NCBI GenBank assembly: GCA_020637675.1
Contig: JACKKD010000001.1
Coordinates: 310,001-374,000 of the forward strand
Origin: Paracoccaceae bacterium
GTDB taxonomy: Bacteria; Pseudomonadota; Alphaproteobacteria; Rhodobacterales; Rhodobacteraceae
Direction of reading: 5' to 3'
DNA: 64,000 nt
In this document: positions 50,184 to 58,520 of the stretch, in pieces
Numbering within the stretch: the first letter of the stretch is position 1
Layout: each line of letters starts with the position of its first letter
Position numbers and translations under genes: made by a program
Notes under the pieces: model-generated
Databases searched by the model: none
The model's input: only the letters and a program-made list of their open reading frames with translations
What the model was told of the DNA's origin: nothing

Positions 50184-51338
50184 TCACTCCTCCTTGCCGA
50201 GGCTCCGGAGCACCGAGCGCGCCGCGCGCAGGCCCGGCGCCTCGCCTCCGGCGCCGAGCCGCTCCATCGTCAGCGCCATCGCGTCGAGCTGGGCCGCGCG
50301 CGCATCCTCGTCGTCGATGAGCCGGACGAGCGCACGGGCGATCGGTTCGGGACGGCAGGCGGGGCCGAGGAATTCCGGCACGATGCGGCTTTCCGAGACG
50401 ATGTTGACGAGCGTCACGGTGTCGATCAGGGCCGTGCGCTTCATCATCCACCAGGTGAGCCGGTTGAAGTCATGCGCGATGACCATGGGCACCCGGTTCG
50501 CGGCAAGCTCCAGACTGACCGTGCCCGAGGCCGCGAGCGCAAGATCGGCCGCGGCGAAGGCTGCGCGGCGGTCGCACTCCGCCTCCAGCACCTCGGGCAC
50601 GACCGGCCAGCGGCCGGTGATCCCGCGCACGAGCCCGGCCACGCCGCGCACCGTCGGCACGACAACCCGCACTCCGGGCTCGCGGTCGCGGAACTCGGCG
50701 ATCGCCTGCTCGAAGCGCGGGGCGAGGCGCGTCACCTCGCTCCGGCGCGACCCCGGCAGGCAGAGGAGGAGCGTGTCGTCCGGCCCGAGGCCGAGCCGAT
50801 CGCGGAACGCGGATGCCTCGGCAGGCGTGGCGCGGGGCTGGGCCACGACCGGATGGCCGACGAAGTCGCAGGTCATGCCGGCGGCTTCCATGTAGGGCGG
50901 CTCGAACGGAAAGAGCGCAAGCACATGGTCGATGACCTCGGCCATCTTCGCCGCCCGCCCGGGCCGCCAGGCCCAGACGGTGGGGGCGACGTAGTGGATG
51001 GTCCCGAGGCCCGGTGCGACAGCACGGGCGGCGCGGGCGACGCGCAGGCAGAAATCGGGGCTGTCGATGGTGACGAGCGCATCGGGAGCGATCCGCACCG
51101 CCGCTGCCGCCGTCTCGGCGATCCGGCGCTTCAGATGGCGGTACTTCGGCAGTACCTCGACGAGGCCCATGACCGAAAGTTCCTCCATCGGGAAAAGGCT
51201 CGTCAGCCCCTCGGCCGTCATCAACGGCCCGCCGACGCCGTGGAACTCAACCCCCGGGGAGAGTAGCTTCAGCCCGGCCATCAGCGCCGCACCGAGGGCG
51301 TCGCCAGAGGCTTCGCCCGCGATGAGGAACAGCCTCAT
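50184..51338 (-). CDS. lpxB: Lipid-A-disaccharide synthase
   Basis: LpxB joins UDP-2,3-diacylglucosamine to lipid X, forming the lipid A disaccharide. The 384-residue GT-B glycosyltransferase starts MRLFLIAGEASGDALGAALM. Other conserved stretches are HYVAPTVWAWRPGRA, LCLPGSRRSEVTRL and ALAASGTVSLELA. It overlaps the lpxI stop by four bases, so the lipid A genes are coupled. Confidence 0.96.
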   Translation of the reverse strand: MRLFLIAGEASGDALGAALMAGLKLLSPGVEFHGVGGPLMTAEGLTSLFPMEELSVMGLVEVLPKYRHLKRRIAETAAAAVRIAPDALVTIDSPDFCLRVARAARAVAPGLGTIHYVAPTVWAWRPGRAAKMAEVIDHVLALFPFEPPYMEAAGMTCDFVGHPVVAQPRATPAEASAFRDRLGLGPDDTLLLCLPGSRRSEVTRLAPRFEQAIAEFRDREPGVRVVVPTVRGVAGLVRGITGRWPVVPEVLEAECDRRAAFAAADLALAASGTVSLELAANRVPMVIAHDFNRLTWWMMKRTALIDTVTLVNIVSESRIVPEFLGPACRPEPIARALVRLIDDEDARAAQLDAMALTMERLGAGGEAPGLRAARSVLRSLGKEE

Positions 51339-52159
51339 GGTTCCCGCGCCCAGAGAAAGAGGCCCGCGGCCGCGGCGGCCGCAACGACCGCCGCGCGGTC
51401 GAGCACGATCACGCCGCCCGCCTCCCAGGCGATGCCGCCGAGCCCGGCCGAGACCGCCCTCTCGACGGTCCGGAGCCCGAGTACGGGCAGATCGATGCGG
51501 CGGTCCTGACCGGGTTTCGGCGCCTTGAAGAGGACCCCTCGCGCGCCCTTCGGATCGGGGCGGAGCCGCGCCGCATGGGCCGCCACGAAGTCGAGCATCG
51601 CGTCGGTCCCGGGCAGCGTCTCCACCGCGAGGCAGAGGCCCTGCGCCACGACGGCGCCCTGCCCGATGTCGAGCCGGCCGATCTCGCCCACGATGGCGGC
51701 GGCCCGGGTGGCGTCGGCACGGTCGGCGTCGCTCGCGGTCCCGGTCAGGAACCCCGGCCCCGGCACCAACGCCGGGGCGAGCGCATCGGCGCCCACCACC
51801 TCGAACTCCCAGTCCTCGAAGATCGCGATGACCTCGCGCAGGAGCGCGTCGTCACCCGACCGGAAGGCCGCGGCCAGCCGCGGCACCAGCGTCGCGCTCC
51901 GCGCGTCGATCAGTTCGGGATCCAGCGCCGGGCGCCGGAGCCCGCCGGCGAAGGCGACACGGGCAACGCCGCAGTCGGCGAGCGCGTCGAGGAAGGGTAC
52001 GAGCCGCTCCACCCGGAAGCGGATCGGGTCGGCATCCGGGATGGCGGAGGCGAAGCCCTCAAGCTCTGCCACGAGGAAGTCGGTAGCGCTCTCGCGCAGC
52101 GCGGCGGCCAGCGCCACCGGCAGTCCACCCTGCCCGGCGATGAGCGCCGTCCGCGTCAT
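51335..52159 (-). CDS. lpxI: UDP-2,3-diacylglucosamine pyrophosphatase LpxI
   Basis: LpxI hydrolyses UDP-2,3-diacylglucosamine to lipid X in Alphaproteobacteria, replacing LpxH. The 274-residue DUF1009 protein has ALIAGQGGLPVALAAAL at the start, FAGGLRRPALDPELID, and the C-terminal catalytic region with KPGQDRRIDLPVLGLRTVE. It sits between lpxA and lpxB with four-base overlaps on both sides, which supports the pathway assignment. Confidence 0.93.
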   Translation of the reverse strand: MTRTALIAGQGGLPVALAAALRESATDFLVAELEGFASAIPDADPIRFRVERLVPFLDALADCGVARVAFAGGLRRPALDPELIDARSATLVPRLAAAFRSGDDALLREVIAIFEDWEFEVVGADALAPALVPGPGFLTGTASDADRADATRAAAIVGEIGRLDIGQGAVVAQGLCLAVETLPGTDAMLDFVAAHAARLRPDPKGARGVLFKAPKPGQDRRIDLPVLGLRTVERAVSAGLGGIAWEAGGVIVLDRAAVVAAAAAAGLFLWAREP

Positions 52160-52950
52160 CGCGGCGTCAGGAACGAACGGTCGGAGGGACCGAGGATGAA
52201 GTCCAGCACCTCGCGCACCAGCGCGCTCTCTGGTCCCGCTTCGGACTGCACGCGGGCGCTCTCGCGGAACGAGCCGCGCGAAAGCGCGTCGATCAGGTCG
52301 CGCAGCGCCGCGATCTCGCCCCGCGCCGCGCCTCGCCGCTTCAGCCCGACGAGGTTCAGCCCGTCGAGCGTGCCGCGCGGCCCCTGGACGAGCCCGTGGG
52401 GGATCACGTCCGCCGTCACCATCGTGACCGCACCGATCATCGCGCCCCGGCCGATACGGACGAACTGGTGGACACCCGAAAGCCCGCCGACGATCACCTC
52501 GTCCTCGAGGATGCAGTGCCCGGCAAGGGCGGCGTTGTTCACGAGGATCACGCGGTTGCCGATCTGGCAGTCATGCGCGACATGCGAGCCGGCCATCAGC
52601 AGGCAGTCGTCGCCCACCCGCGTCACCCCGCCGCCGCCTTCTGTGCCGAGGTTGATGGTCACGTGTTCGCGGATGCGGTTTCGCGCGCCGATCACCAGCG
52701 CGCTCCTCTCGCCCCTGAACTTCAGGTCCTGCGGCACCTCGCCCACCGTGGCGAAGGGAAAGATCACCGTGCCCTCGCCCACCGCGGTGTCGCCGGTGAC
52801 GACGGCATGGCTCTTGACCTCGACGCCCGGCCCGAGAGTGACCCCGGATCCGATCAGGCAGAAGGGGCCGATCCGGCAGCCCTCGCCCACCGCCGCCCCC
52901 GGCTCCACATGCGCGGACGGGTGGACCTCTGCGCTTGCAGCGATGGCCAT
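52156..52950 (-). CDS. lpxA: UDP-N-acetylglucosamine O-acyltransferase
   Basis: LpxA starts lipid A synthesis by 3-O-acylating UDP-GlcNAc. The 264-residue left-handed beta-helix protein has hexapeptide repeats over about residues 10-190; the catalytic His is in AGSHVAHDCQIGN, and a helical C-terminal domain follows. It lies 1 base after fabZ, and the two enzymes compete for hydroxyacyl-ACP. It overlaps the lpxI start. Confidence 0.96.
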   Translation of the reverse strand: MAIAASAEVHPSAHVEPGAAVGEGCRIGPFCLIGSGVTLGPGVEVKSHAVVTGDTAVGEGTVIFPFATVGEVPQDLKFRGERSALVIGARNRIREHVTINLGTEGGGGVTRVGDDCLLMAGSHVAHDCQIGNRVILVNNAALAGHCILEDEVIVGGLSGVHQFVRIGRGAMIGAVTMVTADVIPHGLVQGPRGTLDGLNLVGLKRRGAARGEIAALRDLIDALSRGSFRESARVQSEAGPESALVREVLDFILGPSDRSFLTPR

Positions 52951-52951
52951 C

Positions 52952-53410
52952 TCAGTCCCTGAGATCCATCATCGCGGCGATCTCGGCCTCGCAGCACATC
53001 TGTTCGCCGACCATGGCGCGGCCGTCGAACTTCCAGATCTTGCCGCCGCCGCGCTTCACGGTCATGTGCAGTTCCAGCCGGTCGCCCGGCACCACCATGC
53101 GGCGGAAGCGGCAGGCGTCGATGGAGAGGAAATAGGTCAGGAGGTCGCGCCCCACCACATCCATCGAGATGCCGACGAGCACCGCCGCAGCCTGCGCCAT
53201 CGCCTCGACCACGAGCACGCCGGGCATGATCGGCTTGGCCGGGAAATGCCCGGTGAAGTGCGGCTCGTTGATGGTGACGTTCTTGATCCCGACGCAGCCC
53301 TTGTTCGGCACGATATCGACGACCTTGTCGATGAGAAGGAACGGGTAGCGGTGCGGAATGATCCGCTGGATCAGATCGAGATCGGCCTCGGTGATCGCCT
53401 CGGCAGCCAT
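52952..53410 (-). CDS. fabZ: 3-hydroxyacyl-ACP dehydratase
   Basis: FabZ dehydrates beta-hydroxyacyl-ACP in fatty-acid elongation. The 152-residue hotdog protein has the catalytic His in HFPAKPIMPG and the Glu in VLVVEAMAQ, and starts near IQRIIPHRYPFLLID. ATG 53410 is supported by AAGGAGAG upstream; the open frame upstream is not family-like. The skp-fabZ-lpxA order is conserved. Confidence 0.96.
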   Translation of the reverse strand: MAAEAITEADLDLIQRIIPHRYPFLLIDKVVDIVPNKGCVGIKNVTINEPHFTGHFPAKPIMPGVLVVEAMAQAAAVLVGISMDVVGRDLLTYFLSIDACRFRRMVVPGDRLELHMTVKRGGGKIWKFDGRAMVGEQMCCEAEIAAMMDLRD

Positions 53411-53500
53411 GCGCTCTCCTTCCCCCGGCTTGGGTCCTTGCCGCGTCTGCGTAACAAGTCGGCCAAGCCCTGACAAGAACCGAGGTCGTGCCCGGGTCCT

Positions 53501-54151
53501 TCAGTTGCCGGAACCCGGCAGGTCCGGGGCAGGCAGCGCCCGGGCTCCCGGCGCCGGTGCGGTCTCGCCGCCCTCCGCCTCCTCGGGCACCGCGACGTCG
53601 GCCCCCGGCCCCAGTTCCGCATCGATCCGGGCGATCATCTCGTCGGTCGCGTCGATGGCGTCGGCGGCAAGGAAGATCGCGCGGTTGTCGAGGACGGCGA
53701 TCGCCCCGTGTCCCCGGAGCACCTCGGCCATGACCGGCAGGGCGGCCTGGAAGAACGCCTGCCGCTCGGCGTCGTGGATCCGCGCGATCGCGCGCGCCTT
53801 TCGGTCCTGGCTGTTCCGGAACTCGGTCACGCGGGCGTCGAAGCTGTCTGCGAGGCGGCGGAAGTCCTCGGGCGGAAGCGTCGGCCGCTTTTCGGTCAGG
53901 GCCTTTTCCTCGGCCGTAAGTTCCGCTTCGATCCGCCGGTTCTCCGCTGCGAGATCGGCCGAGGCGGCCTCGATCCTTGCCGCGACGCGCTTGCCCCAGA
54001 GGGTTCCGCCGAAGAGCTGGTCCTGGTCGATGGTCAGGATGGGCGTCTGAACGAGCCCGCCCTGCGCCGGTTCCGTCTCCTGCGCGAAGGCGGGAAATGC
54101 CACGCCGGCGGCGAAGGCCAGCGCCAGCACAAGCCTTTGCGGCGCACGCAT
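53501..54151 (-). CDS. skp: OmpH/Skp-family periplasmic chaperone
   Basis: Skp holds unfolded outer-membrane proteins in the periplasm. The 216-residue product has a signal peptide (to FPAFAQE, about residue 24), the core TIDQDQLFGGTLWGKRV and a long coiled coil (about residues 60-125). Its last 40 residues are acidic and Pro/Ala-rich, longer than in E. coli Skp. Its ATG shares one base with the bamA stop. Confidence 0.88.
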   Translation of the reverse strand: MRAPQRLVLALAFAAGVAFPAFAQETEPAQGGLVQTPILTIDQDQLFGGTLWGKRVAARIEAASADLAAENRRIEAELTAEEKALTEKRPTLPPEDFRRLADSFDARVTEFRNSQDRKARAIARIHDAERQAFFQAALPVMAEVLRGHGAIAVLDNRAIFLAADAIDATDEMIARIDAELGPGADVAVPEEAEGGETAPAPGARALPAPDLPGSGN

Positions 54152-56478
54152 CAGAACCGCGTCGAGACGGTCAGGTCGAAGTTCTGCTCGAGGTCGTAGG
54201 TTTCCTTGTTGATCGCCTTCGAGAAGTTGAACCGCAAGGGACCGAGCGCCGTGTTCCAGAAGATCGAGACGCCGACGGAGGAACGCAGGTTGAAGCTGTC
54301 GTCGATCGTGCCGCCGAGCGTGTTGTCGAGCCCCCAGACCGATCCGACATCGGCGAAGAGACCGCCGGTGATCCCGTATTCCTCGGGCAGGCCGAGCGGG
54401 AATTCCGCCTCGAGCCGCGCGACGGCAAAGTAGTTGCCGCCGACCGCATCCCGGTTGGCGACGGTAAGGTCGCGCGGGCCGATGCCGTTCGGCTCGAAGC
54501 CGCGGATCTTGCCGTTGCCGGTGAAGCGGTCGACCAGACGGCTGTCGCCGCCCGAGGTGACGAGGACGCCGCCCTCGATCTCGGCCCGGAGCGTCACCTC
54601 CTCGCGGAAGGCCTTGCGCTGGTAGGAGGCGAGCGCCGTGGAGTTGATCGAGGTGATGTCGCCGCCGACGCCTGCAAAGTCCTGACCGAACTTGAAGTAG
54701 ACCGAACTGTTCGGATCACGGCCGCCGAGCCGCGTGTCGTAGCTGTAGGTGTAGCCGAGCGCCGAGGTGATCTCCGCCCCCCGCGCCGCTTCGTTCTTCA
54801 GAAGCTGCGAGGAATTCGTGTCTACCGCGTAAATCTCGTCCTGCGAGACCTTGTAGCGCAACTCGATGGCGCTGAACTCGCCCATCGGGAACTCGATGGA
54901 CGGCGAGGCACCGATGCGCTTGGTCGAATAGTCGGAGTTCGAGTTCTCGCTGGTCGTGTAGTAGGCGCTGAACCGGAATTTCAGATCCCGGTCGAGGAAG
55001 GCCGGCTCGACGAAGGTGATCGAGCTGTTCTTGTCGTCGGTGCCGACCGCGATGTTCAGGCTGACGAACTGGCCGCGCCCGAGGAAGTTCGCCTCGCTGA
55101 GACCGACGTTGAAGCCGACGCCGTTGGCGACCGAATAGCTTGCCCCGAAGGTGAGCGAACCGGTCGGCTTTTCCTCCACGTTCACGTCGACGATCACCTG
55201 GTCCGCCGAGGTGCCCTGACGCGCGTTCACGTCCGCCGTCTCGAAGAAGCCGAGGGCGCGGATGCGCTCGGCCGCCTCGCGGATTTCGCGCGGATTGAAG
55301 GGATCGCCTTCGACCGACTTGAACTGCCGCCGCACGACGCGGTCGAGCGTTGTGGCGTTGCCCTCGATGTCGATCCGTTCCACGAAGACGCGCTGGCCCT
55401 TGGTCAGCGCGAAGACCACGTCCAGAGTCTGGCTTTCCGGATTGCGGGTGATGCGCGGCTCGATGTTGAGGAAGTTGACGCCCTGCTTCAGTGCGATCGC
55501 CTCCATCCGGCTGATCGTCGTGTCGATGGCGAGCGGCGAATAGAAGGCTCCCTCGCGGATGCGGATCGCCTCCTGGTAGGGCGCGACGTCGATGCCCTCG
55601 TACTCGCTGACGGCCGAGACTTTGGCGAACTTGTAGGCCAGGCCTTCGCGCACCGCGAAGGTCAGGAAGAAGCCGTCGCGTTCGCGCGAGAACTCGCGGC
55701 TGACGGAAAGCACCTGGAAGTCGATATAGCCGCGCGCCCGGTAGAAGTCGGTCAGCACCTGCTTGTCGAACTCGATCCGGTCGGGGATGAAGGTGTCGCG
55801 CTGGATGATGTTGCGCAGCAGACCGGCCTGCTTGGTGCCGAGCACCTGGCGCAGCCTGCGGTCGGAGTAGGCACGGTTGCCGGTGAAGCTGAGCCGCTCC
55901 ACCTCCGTCACCCTGCCCTCGCGAATCTCGAAGGCGAGATCGACGCGGTTGTCGCCGCGGTCGATCACGCGCGGCTCGACCCGCGCCGCGAGACGATTCT
56001 GGGCGGCATAGGCCTCGGTGATCGCGGCGGCATCGGCCTCGGCCTGGGCGGCGGAATAGACGCGGCGCGACTGCGATTTCACGATCTTGGCGAGGTCCTC
56101 GTCCTTCAGCCGCTGGTTGCCCTCGAAGGTGACGACGTTGATCACCGGATTTTCCGTGACGCGGATCACCAGCGTCCCGCCCGAGGGTACGACATCGGCC
56201 GTGGCGAAGAGCCCGGAGGCGATGAGTCGCTGGACGGCGTCGTTCAGTTGCGCTTCAGAGACCGGCTGGCCCTGACCGATTCCGGCGATCTTGGCAATCG
56301 TCGCGGGTTCCACGAAGGTGTTGCCCTCGACCGAGATGCGCGAGAACGTGTAGCTCTGCGCCTCGGCCTGACTGAACAGAAGGCCGCAAACCACGGCCAG
56401 CATGACGAAAATCGCGGACCGGACGCGGCCCCCCGAACTGGCTCCGCCGATGGCTCTGCCACGTGTCCGCCCGAACAT
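54151..56478 (-). CDS. bamA: Outer-membrane protein assembly factor BamA
   Basis: BamA inserts beta-barrel proteins into the outer membrane. The 775-residue protein has a basic N-terminus and signal peptide (about residues 20-42, ending QAEAQS), five POTRA domains to about residue 430 (first strand FSRISVEGNTFV) and a C-terminal Omp85 barrel with FNLRSSVGVSIFW and the final aromatic VSTRF. A promoter-like sequence and a terminator separate it from upstream genes, so it can be expressed independently. Confidence 0.96.
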   Translation of the reverse strand: MFGRTRGRAIGGASSGGRVRSAIFVMLAVVCGLLFSQAEAQSYTFSRISVEGNTFVEPATIAKIAGIGQGQPVSEAQLNDAVQRLIASGLFATADVVPSGGTLVIRVTENPVINVVTFEGNQRLKDEDLAKIVKSQSRRVYSAAQAEADAAAITEAYAAQNRLAARVEPRVIDRGDNRVDLAFEIREGRVTEVERLSFTGNRAYSDRRLRQVLGTKQAGLLRNIIQRDTFIPDRIEFDKQVLTDFYRARGYIDFQVLSVSREFSRERDGFFLTFAVREGLAYKFAKVSAVSEYEGIDVAPYQEAIRIREGAFYSPLAIDTTISRMEAIALKQGVNFLNIEPRITRNPESQTLDVVFALTKGQRVFVERIDIEGNATTLDRVVRRQFKSVEGDPFNPREIREAAERIRALGFFETADVNARQGTSADQVIVDVNVEEKPTGSLTFGASYSVANGVGFNVGLSEANFLGRGQFVSLNIAVGTDDKNSSITFVEPAFLDRDLKFRFSAYYTTSENSNSDYSTKRIGASPSIEFPMGEFSAIELRYKVSQDEIYAVDTNSSQLLKNEAARGAEITSALGYTYSYDTRLGGRDPNSSVYFKFGQDFAGVGGDITSINSTALASYQRKAFREEVTLRAEIEGGVLVTSGGDSRLVDRFTGNGKIRGFEPNGIGPRDLTVANRDAVGGNYFAVARLEAEFPLGLPEEYGITGGLFADVGSVWGLDNTLGGTIDDSFNLRSSVGVSIFWNTALGPLRFNFSKAINKETYDLEQNFDLTVSTRF

Positions 56479-56518
56479 GCTCTGCCCCCGAAATTTCTTC
56501 GCAACTCACTTGGGAAAG

Positions 56519-56547
56519 TGACTACCGGGAATACGGCATGTTGTCAA
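56519..56547 (-). promoter_or_regulatory. Predicted bamA promoter
   Basis: On the minus strand a perfect TTGACA (56547-56542), a 17-base spacer and TAGTCA (56524-56519) lie about 41 bases before the bamA ATG. The -10 is weak (three or four of six). It directly follows the terminator of the upstream small gene. Confidence 0.5.
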
Positions 56548-56580
56548 AACGAACGGCGCGGCCCCTAGGGGTCGCGCCGT
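56548..56580 (-). terminator. Terminator before bamA
   Basis: On the minus strand a stem of about 12 base pairs, ACGGCGCGaCCCC against GGGGcCGCGCCGT, has one internal mismatch and a two-base loop, followed by TCGTTTTG. It ends transcription of the small membrane-protein gene and adjoins the bamA promoter. Confidence 0.75.
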
Positions 56581-56608
56581 GCGGAAAGACCGGCCCGTGC
56601 CAGCGAGG

Positions 56609-56773
56609 TCAGTGCATCAACTGCTGCTCGGGCGCCTGCAGCCGCACAAGCTCGGTCCCGATGAGGGCGCCGCCGGCGAGGCCGAGAACGATTGCAAGCG
56701 GAATCAGGATGCGATCGACCCCGAGATCGAGCACCAGCGAGAAGCCGCGATAGCCGCTCTGAAGCATCTGCAT
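56609..56773 (-). CDS. 54-residue membrane protein
   Basis: A short gene reading MQMLQSGYRGFSLVLDLGVD, then a hydrophobic helix (RILIPLAIVLGLAGGALIGTE) and a polar tail (VRLQAPEQQLMH). GGAGGG lies nine bases before ATG 56773; ATG 56767 is also possible. One transmembrane segment is predicted. I do not recognise a family. It sits between the ADP-ribosylglycohydrolase fusion and bamA, 115 bases downstream of the former. Confidence 0.65.
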   Translation of the reverse strand: MQMLQSGYRGFSLVLDLGVDRILIPLAIVLGLAGGALIGTELVRLQAPEQQLMH

Positions 56774-56888
56774 GAAACCGACCCTCCGACCCTGAAATCG
56801 ACCGGGTCGAGGCTAGGCGCCGAATATGGCAGCTTTGCGGCGGATGCGCGGCGAAACGGGGGTGCCCGGTCGCCAGGTCCGCACGGGG

Positions 56889-58448
56889 TTACCAGCCGGG
56901 ATAGGAGACGGCGAGCCGATCGATGTCATCGCCGCCACCGCGCCGGGCGCGATGGAGATCACCGGCAATCCGGTCGATGAGGTCCGCGCATTCCACCTGC
57001 CGGCGCCAGTCGTGCGCCATGGCCTCGGCCGGGAAGAGCAGACCGAGGAGGTTACCCGCGATGGCGGCGGTGCTGTCGCTGTCGCCGGAATGCGTGGCCG
57101 CGATGCGCAGCCCGTCTTCGAAGCCAGAGGCCACGCGCCCCGCGTAGAGGGCGATGGCAAGCGCCTCCTCGGCCACCCAGCCGCCGCCCAGCCTTTCGAT
57201 CGTTTCCGGGCGGCCGTCGGTCGGAGCGCGCAGCGCGGCCTCGATCATGCGCCGGGTCGCAGGCTCAAACGCCATTGCCAGCACCGCCTGAGCCGCCTCG
57301 GCCAGGTCCTGACCCGCAAGCACGCGCGCGAGCAGATGCGCCCAGGCGCGCGCCGCGTCGCGTCCGGTCGGATGGCCATGTGTGAGGTGCGAGCACTCGT
57401 CGGCAAGGCTGTCGATCTGCCCGGCCCCGCAGAGGCCGATGGGCGCCACACGCATGATCGTGCCACAGCCCTTGCTGTCGTTCCTCGCCATCTCGCCGAA
57501 ATGACGGCTGGCGCGCAGGGCGGAGAGGCAGGTGTTGCCTGGCGCACGACGACGGTGCAGGCGCGGGTCGAGAATCAGTCCCGTGTCGCGGTCGATCGTC
57601 TCGACCCTCACGGTCTCGCCCTGCGTGGCGAGCCAGCGCAGAAGCGCATGATGTACCACTGACGCCGGATGGCAGACGCCCTTCTGGTGTCCGCGCACCG
57701 CAGCACGGATCAGCCCCTCGGCGGTGAACAGGGTCATCTGCGTGTCGTCGGTCACGGCCGCCGGCAGCCCGTCATGCGGCAGGATGCGGTCGAGGCCGCC
57801 CGGAAAACGGGCACGGATCTGCGCCAGCGACCAGAACTCGATCTCGGCGCCAAGCGCGTCGCCGATGGCGCCCCCGAAGAGGCTCGCGCGGATGAGTTGC
57901 CGTTCCCGGTCCCCCTCTGCCAGGACCTCCTCGAGCCAGCGGCGCTGATGCGGCAAGGGTCCGGCACCCCCCCGTGCGTGCGCGATAACGTGCAGTGCGT
58001 CGGCGAGGCTCTCGCCCCGCTCGCACTGCAAGAGCGCCGCGGCGACGGCGGTTCGTTCCAGCCCCGCCCTGCAGTGAATCATGACGCGGCCACCGGCCTC
58101 CAACCGCTGGTGGACGCGCCCCGAGGCCGACCGCCACTTGGCATGCCAGTCCGGCGCCGGCGCCGCGACGTCGCGGATCGGCAGATGCAGCCACTCGATT
58201 CCGGCCTCTCGCAGCGCCCCACCCAAGTCGCCGGCGCCGAGCCGCGCCATTTCCTCCGTCTCGGTCAGGGAGATGACGATATCGGCCTCCCAGCGCCGGA
58301 TGGCTTCCACATCGGCGGCAAGATCGCGGTTCCAGTCTGCACCGGAGATCGAACTCCCCTTTCGCCCCGGACAGAGCGTCATACCGACGCGGCCTCGCGC
58401 GAGGTCGAAGCCGTCGATTTCCAGCGGATGAGTCGCTGACGTGCGCAT
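56889..58448 (-). CDS. Phosphatase / ADP-ribosylglycohydrolase fusion protein
   Basis: A 519-residue two-domain protein. Residues about 10-180 form a dual-specificity/tyrosine-phosphatase domain with CX5R loop HCRAGLERTA (Cys126, Arg132) and a likely acid Asp93. Residues about 185-500 form an ADP-ribosylglycohydrolase: FGGAIGDALG (191-200), metal-binding TDDT (233-236), SKGCGTIMRVAPIG and GDSDST (455-460). The hydrolase cleaves ADP-ribose from proteins or related glycosides; all expected metal ligands are present. GGGAGG before ATG 58448 decides the start. It lies inside the rseP-bamA junction. Confidence 0.88.
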   Translation of the reverse strand: MRTSATHPLEIDGFDLARGRVGMTLCPGRKGSSISGADWNRDLAADVEAIRRWEADIVISLTETEEMARLGAGDLGGALREAGIEWLHLPIRDVAAPAPDWHAKWRSASGRVHQRLEAGGRVMIHCRAGLERTAVAAALLQCERGESLADALHVIAHARGGAGPLPHQRRWLEEVLAEGDRERQLIRASLFGGAIGDALGAEIEFWSLAQIRARFPGGLDRILPHDGLPAAVTDDTQMTLFTAEGLIRAAVRGHQKGVCHPASVVHHALLRWLATQGETVRVETIDRDTGLILDPRLHRRRAPGNTCLSALRASRHFGEMARNDSKGCGTIMRVAPIGLCGAGQIDSLADECSHLTHGHPTGRDAARAWAHLLARVLAGQDLAEAAQAVLAMAFEPATRRMIEAALRAPTDGRPETIERLGGGWVAEEALAIALYAGRVASGFEDGLRIAATHSGDSDSTAAIAGNLLGLLFPAEAMAHDWRRQVECADLIDRIAGDLHRARRGGGDDIDRLAVSYPGW

Positions 58449-58520
58449 CCCGGCCTCCCTTCCCTTCGACATGTCGCCGCCGGACCGCTTCGTGGCCGCG
58501 AGGGCGGCGCGGACCCTTCC

